Shown: positions 60,201 to 64,000 of the stretch, piece after piece | Numbering within the stretch: the stretch's first letter is position 1 | How the letters are laid out: each line of letters opens with the position of its first letter | Program-made: the position numbers and the translations under genes | Origin: Corydoras sp. C115 | Taxonomy: Eukaryota > Chordata > Actinopteri > Siluriformes > Callichthyidae | Direction of reading: 5' to 3' | Length of the DNA: 64,000 nt | NCBI GenBank assembly: GCA_019802505.1 | Contig: JAFMOC010000031.1 | Coordinates: 290,001 to 354,000 of the forward strand | Notes under the pieces: generated by a model | Told to the model about the DNA's origin: nothing | Seen by the model: only the letters and a program-made list of their open reading frames with translations | Databases searched by the model: none

Positions 60201-60449
60201 GCTGCCGCCGACTGGGCCAATCAGAACCGAGCGCCTGTGCTCAGCATAGACCCTCCGGTGAGCGGGCAGGAGCAGGCTGTGGAGGCCAAGTGGTCCCTCT
60301 CGCTCGGACTTCCGCTCCCGTTGCCCGAGAGGGCGGGCCGAGTCTACCTGTGTGACATAGGCGTCCCGCGGCAGGTCTTCCAGGAGGTCGGCATCAAGTA
60401 CCACTCGCCATTCGGCTGCAAGTTCGTCATCCCCCTGCACTCGACATAA
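57280..60449 (+). CDS. edc3: EDC3, enhancer of mRNA decapping 3 (complete, 6 coding exons)
   Basis: P-body protein that activates DCP2 decapping and binds DDX6. Exons: 57280-57443, 57593-57870, 58102-58443, 58543-58696, 59796-60013 and 60115-60449; 1491 nt, 496 residues (human 508, from memory). Domains: N-terminal LSm domain (MAADWLGSLVSINCGPSLGV, about residues 1-70); variable linker with SKSYVERHAEI and FRRRHNSW; FDF motif at 190-192 in DEDFDFEGNLALFDKAAVF; C-terminal YjeF_N Rossmann-like dimerisation domain from about residue 262 (DSGLVVPSISYELHKRLL) to the end (FGCKFVIPLHST). A CAG acceptor at 57261-57263 shows that the ATG exon has a spliced 5'UTR. Stop TAA at 60447-60449. Unlike its neighbours the gene contains no copy of the main SINE, but one intron carries a 984-bp hAT-type element. 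Confidence 0.96.
58728..59711. mobile_element. hAT-type miniature element, 984 bp, perfect 8-bp duplication
   Basis: Begins CAGTGATTCTAAA and ends TTTGAGAAGCACTG, the CAGTG/CACTG ends of Charlie-like hAT elements, with C-runs and G-runs next to the ends. Flanked by CTCTAATG at 58720-58727 and 59712-59719. No transposase frame; AT-rich interior. Lies between two YjeF_N exons of EDC3. Confidence 0.92.
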
Positions 60450-62660
60450 AGCCAGCGTCGCCGCGACTCCCACACGTCCGGGGGGAAACAAAAACGGCGT
60501 CTTATCTTGGGACTTGGGATTCGATGTTTCGTTAAAAGGGGAGTGTTTAGAGGCTCCGCCCTTTCATCAGCTTCTTAAGTGTTTACCGTTAAGCCGCCTT
60601 CAGTCGCGGCTCTCGACTTCCACTGACCGAACGTCTGAAGACTTTTATTTCTTATTTTTAGTCTTTCGAGACTAAAAGTCCGTTCGTCTGTAAGAGGCGG
60701 ACCCGTTGACCTCTGTTTAGAGCCGATTCACGATAAGAAGTTGCTTATAAGCAATGTGTCTGACTACCTTCAGTTTCATTAGTCTTAGAGTTTAAAAGTT
60801 GAGTTCAGAGGAACAAGTTCTTTTCGTTTTTTGTTTTCTGAAAGTCTCCCATCCGTAATGTTGATATTGGGAATATTAAGTGACTTCGTCTCTTCGTTAA
60901 ATCTGTATACACTTATTGAGCAGTTTATCAGAAGCAACATCTGCATTAACATCATCGATCAGCCGTCAGAATGAACGGTCAGCCATTGGACACACGTGTT
61001 GGTGCCAGTCAGGCTGGTTTAAGAGGTTTTATACACATCATCTGTAAAGTGGTGCGTTAATGAAATGAACCCTCAGTGAGCGGCAGTAACTAAAGCACTG
61101 AGAGGCTGATTTAATGCAGCGTTTCCTAAAAAAAGGGCTCAGTGATTCTTAAAAGTGACCCTGCGCGTGATGATTGTTTATCTGGTCTCAGATCAGACCC
61201 TCACTTGCCGATTTAAGGCTTCACTGCTGATTCTGAATAGCATTGGGACACCCCCGAATCAGTCTGTCTCATTACCACAGCCATGCTTCACGGACAACTG
61301 TATGCTTTGTGGAAACAGTTTAGGGAAGGCCTATTTGCTCCAGCGGGTCCGTGATGCTGGTCATGGTGTGGACGAACTGGAATGAAGTGAAGAAAATTCC
61401 TCAAACCCCCAAATGAGGGTTTGACGATGACAAATGTGTCCGTTCATTCAGAGACAGTAATACCCCGCCACATGGTCCAAGCTGTTTCACATTAAAGGGG
61501 GTTAAGGTTTTTTTTTTTTTTTTTTTTTTTAAACCTGCTTTAATGTGTGTATATATTTTTGTTGATCACAAAGATGATCATCTTGTCAGTTGTTCGTGTT
61601 TAATACCGTTTTTTTTTTTTATCCTGTATAGTTCTGAAAGCTGGAGGTACAGCAGTTAGCACTTCCATCTCACTGCAAAAAGGTCCTGGGTTTATAATCC
61701 GGGGTGAAACTCCAGTATTTGGATCGTCCTGCGGTGGCGCCCTCTATTGGAAAGAAGTCCGAATATTATTAATTGGAATAAGTGCAATCTTTTGCTCGGT
61801 TGTGTTTCTTTATACATTTGCGTTGCTGCTCCCTGATTAGTGAGTGCATCGTCAATGAGGGGGCAGGCGGATCGTACTCTTGCCAGTACTTTTGAGACGT
61901 TCCTTTGTCCCCCTTCTCAGTCCGCATGGCCTTTAATTCTTAGAGAGAAGTCGATTATCAGTCGTTATCGTTGAACGCTATGCTGTCATTATAGTGGAAA
62001 TACCAGGGTGTCTTGGTACTGGACGTCACGGCGCACTGGGTGCGATGCTGTACCACGTTTTGCTGAAGTGCAATCCGACTGTTTAATGTTTCTGAGGCCA
62101 GGTATCCGTCGTATCCTCATAAAGGCGTGTGGAGCGTATTGGGACCTCAGACAGCCAGCAGCTTGGGGTGCTGGGATGGCACCTACGGGGCACGCGAGGT
62201 CCTAATGAATCTTTTCCCCCCCAAAAAAAGTTCTACGAACCTTAAATCTATGCATTACAGAGATTTTTTTTTCTTTTTCCGCGGCTCTCTGTAACCGAGC
62301 AGACGTTTCCCGAACCTTTCCAGCCGCCTCACTTGTATCTCGTTCATCAGAACGCGGATCCCGTTATGAGGACGTGCCATAAAGTGGATCATTAGACGTT
62401 AGGTTTTTACTTTTGAAGTATTTCTTGAGGGAGGAGTTGAGCAGAGATGATGGATTGACGGTGAAACTCCATCCTGTGAAGTCGAACTCTGATCAAAGGC
62501 ACATCGGCGTCAAGGCCATTTTATTGTGTCGGTTCTAAAGCTACCACCAATTATTATTTTTTTTTATTTTTAATTACTTTCTTTCCTTTTTACTTTTGAT
62601 TTAAAGATGAAGTGAAACTTCCATCTGTTCGGCTGCTTTCCGCTTTTAAGTCGAGCTGCA
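60450..62660 (+). other. EDC3 3'UTR and downstream DNA
   Basis: SINE-free and mostly unique with several T-runs. No canonical AATAAA was found close to the stop, so the transcript end is not located. A Tc1 remnant lies at 61245-61480. Confidence 0.4.
61245..61480. mobile_element. Tc1-type remnant
   Basis: Contains TTGGGACACC near the left, AAACAGTTTAGGGAAGGCC (reverse complement of the GGCCTTCCCCAAACTG motif seen elsewhere) and GACGAACTGGAATGAAGTG. A decayed nonautonomous element; limits approximate. Confidence 0.5.
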
Positions 62661-62661
62661 G

Positions 62662-63015
62662 CTATATGGACAAAAGTATTTAGACATCTACAGAAACTTG
62701 AGACATCCCTTTTTTTTTAAATTTATCTAGAAATGGGTCGTGAGGTCAGACACCGATGAGATGAGGACCCGTCTGTCGGGTTCTGCTCTGTTTGTCCCAG
62801 ATGATGATTCGATGGGTTGAAGTCAGGTTCTTTCTCGTCCCTTATTTCCATTCATGTCTTCAAAGACCTGTTGTGCTCTGGGAACTGTCATGCTGGAACC
62901 AGAAAAGGCCAAACTGTTCTTACAAATTTTGACCCATGCAGATGTCCAAAACTCTTGATTTCTGACCTGAATTTGGTAATTAATGGTCACGTCCCTGTAC
63001 TTTTGTCCATAGAGT
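62662..63015. mobile_element. Tc1/mariner-type miniature element, ~354 bp
   Basis: Left end CTATATGGACAAAAGTATTT and right end GTACTTTTGTCCATAGAG are inverted copies with a few mismatches. The interior lacks a transposase. Intergenic, downstream of EDC3. Confidence 0.8.
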
Positions 63016-63298
63016 GTGTGCTGAAGGTGGAGAACTACATCACACTCATCTCTACCTTATCTGCTTTTTTGAACTAGAGTCTTAAGACCAGTTCCAGAAA
63101 AAGAATCCTGCTTATATCAGGAGTTTGTCCTTGTTTCTCTGTTTTAAGAACCCAGAGTCTGAAATGGAACTGTGTGGTGCATTTACCTCCTAAACTAAAC
63201 TCTTTGTTCTTATTTAAGTGATTGTTTTGGTTCATAAGTCCAGTCTGTGGCACTGGCAGCTTTGGCTGCCGAGTCAAAAGCTAGTTGCTGTAATTGTG

Positions 63299-63600
63299 AT
63301 ACAGTACCAATCAAAAGTTTGGACACGCCCGCTTTTTGCTCCATGTTCTCAGTTTCACTTACCGTAAAGATGGACTTTATAGTTCTACAATGTTTTAGTT
63401 CTATAATGTTAAGGACCCCGATAGTACAACCTATTGTGTAAGGTGTTTAAATGAAACTGCAGAAGTTCTGTGATGGTCCTGACCAATAGAGAACAAGGCA
63501 ACAATAGTGGACTAACTTTTTAGTTAAAAAAAATTAGTCCATCTATATGGTAAGTGGAGGAAATAGATGATGGAGCCCGAAGGGGGCGTGGCCTAACATT
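63299..63600. mobile_element. Tc1-type dispersed element
   Basis: Starts ACAGTACCAATCAAAAGTTT and contains AAGATGGACTTTATAGTTCT and AGGGGGCGTGGCC. Same family as at 51683. Confidence 0.6.
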
Positions 63601-64000
63601 GGACCGATTCTGTATGTATTGACTGGTGCACTGAGTTTGTTATGTTGTGCATTACACTTGCACTTGTTTTATTCCTGAACGTCAGATTTGGGGTTTTTTT
63701 TTCAGCGAGGGGCATGAATTCTGAAATCGCAGACTGTCAGGCACAGAGTCCACGCCTCGCCGCTCCACCGATACACCGACATCTGACCGTGAAGGCTCAT
63801 CCTCAACCGATGTTCCGGTTCGAGCCGCCGGCCACTGTGAGCCGGTGTCGATCGCCGAGGCTTTGCTTTGGTTGCACTCAACTTTACTGTTCTGAACTTC
63901 TGTTCTTTATTCTGTTGAAATCTCGTTCTGGTAATTAAACATCATTGTTTTTGTTTCTATCTCCTGATCTGTTGAAGAGTATGTATCTGCGGTGATCTGT

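Overview
This is a window of vertebrate nuclear DNA, almost certainly from a teleost fish and probably an otophysan (catfish or characin type). The evidence is split, intron-containing genes of vertebrate families, a very dense tRNA-derived SINE (more than 50 copies or fragments), hAT and Tc1-type miniature transposons with fish-type ends, and long intronic minisatellites. The taxonomic guess rests on remembered repeat families and is inference.

Layout. 1-4336: intron of MAGI2, with an eight-copy ~160 bp tandem repeat at about 1324-2480. 4337-32766 (+): the 3' part of MAGI2 in 18 coding exons, from WW domain 2 through five PDZ domains to the stop; the N-terminal PDZ, guanylate-kinase and first WW exons lie upstream of the window. 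The probable 3'UTR runs to a poly(A) signal near 35594. 37124-38127 (+): two exons of a CYREN-like gene carrying a Ku-binding motif; its last exon was not found. 42502-47866 (-): complete ERGIC2 coding sequence in 13 exons, with a noncoding first exon and promoter near 49260-49500. 51240-53973 (-): complete KXD1 in 4 exons. 57280-60449 (+): complete EDC3 in 6 exons, probably divergent from KXD1. 60450-64000: 3'UTR and intergenic DNA with Tc1-type remnants.

The genes are not an operon. They cover a synaptic and junctional scaffold (MAGI2), control of end joining (CYREN), ER-Golgi cycling (ERGIC2), lysosome positioning (KXD1, a BORC subunit) and mRNA decapping (EDC3). All reading frames close across the splice junctions: 1001 residues in the window for MAGI2, 376 for ERGIC2, 180 for KXD1 and 496 for EDC3. 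This arithmetic is the main internal proof of the exon models.

The most unusual structure is in the introns. Seven tandem-repeat arrays begin at or within about 45 nt of a 5' splice site. Two MAGI2 exons have (TG)n where the polypyrimidine tract should be. One MAGI2 intron appears to use a GC donor. Three hAT-type miniature elements keep perfect 8-bp target duplications, and one makes up about 90% of an EDC3 intron. The SINE family occurs about once per kb from 3.7 to 57.2 kb and then stops.
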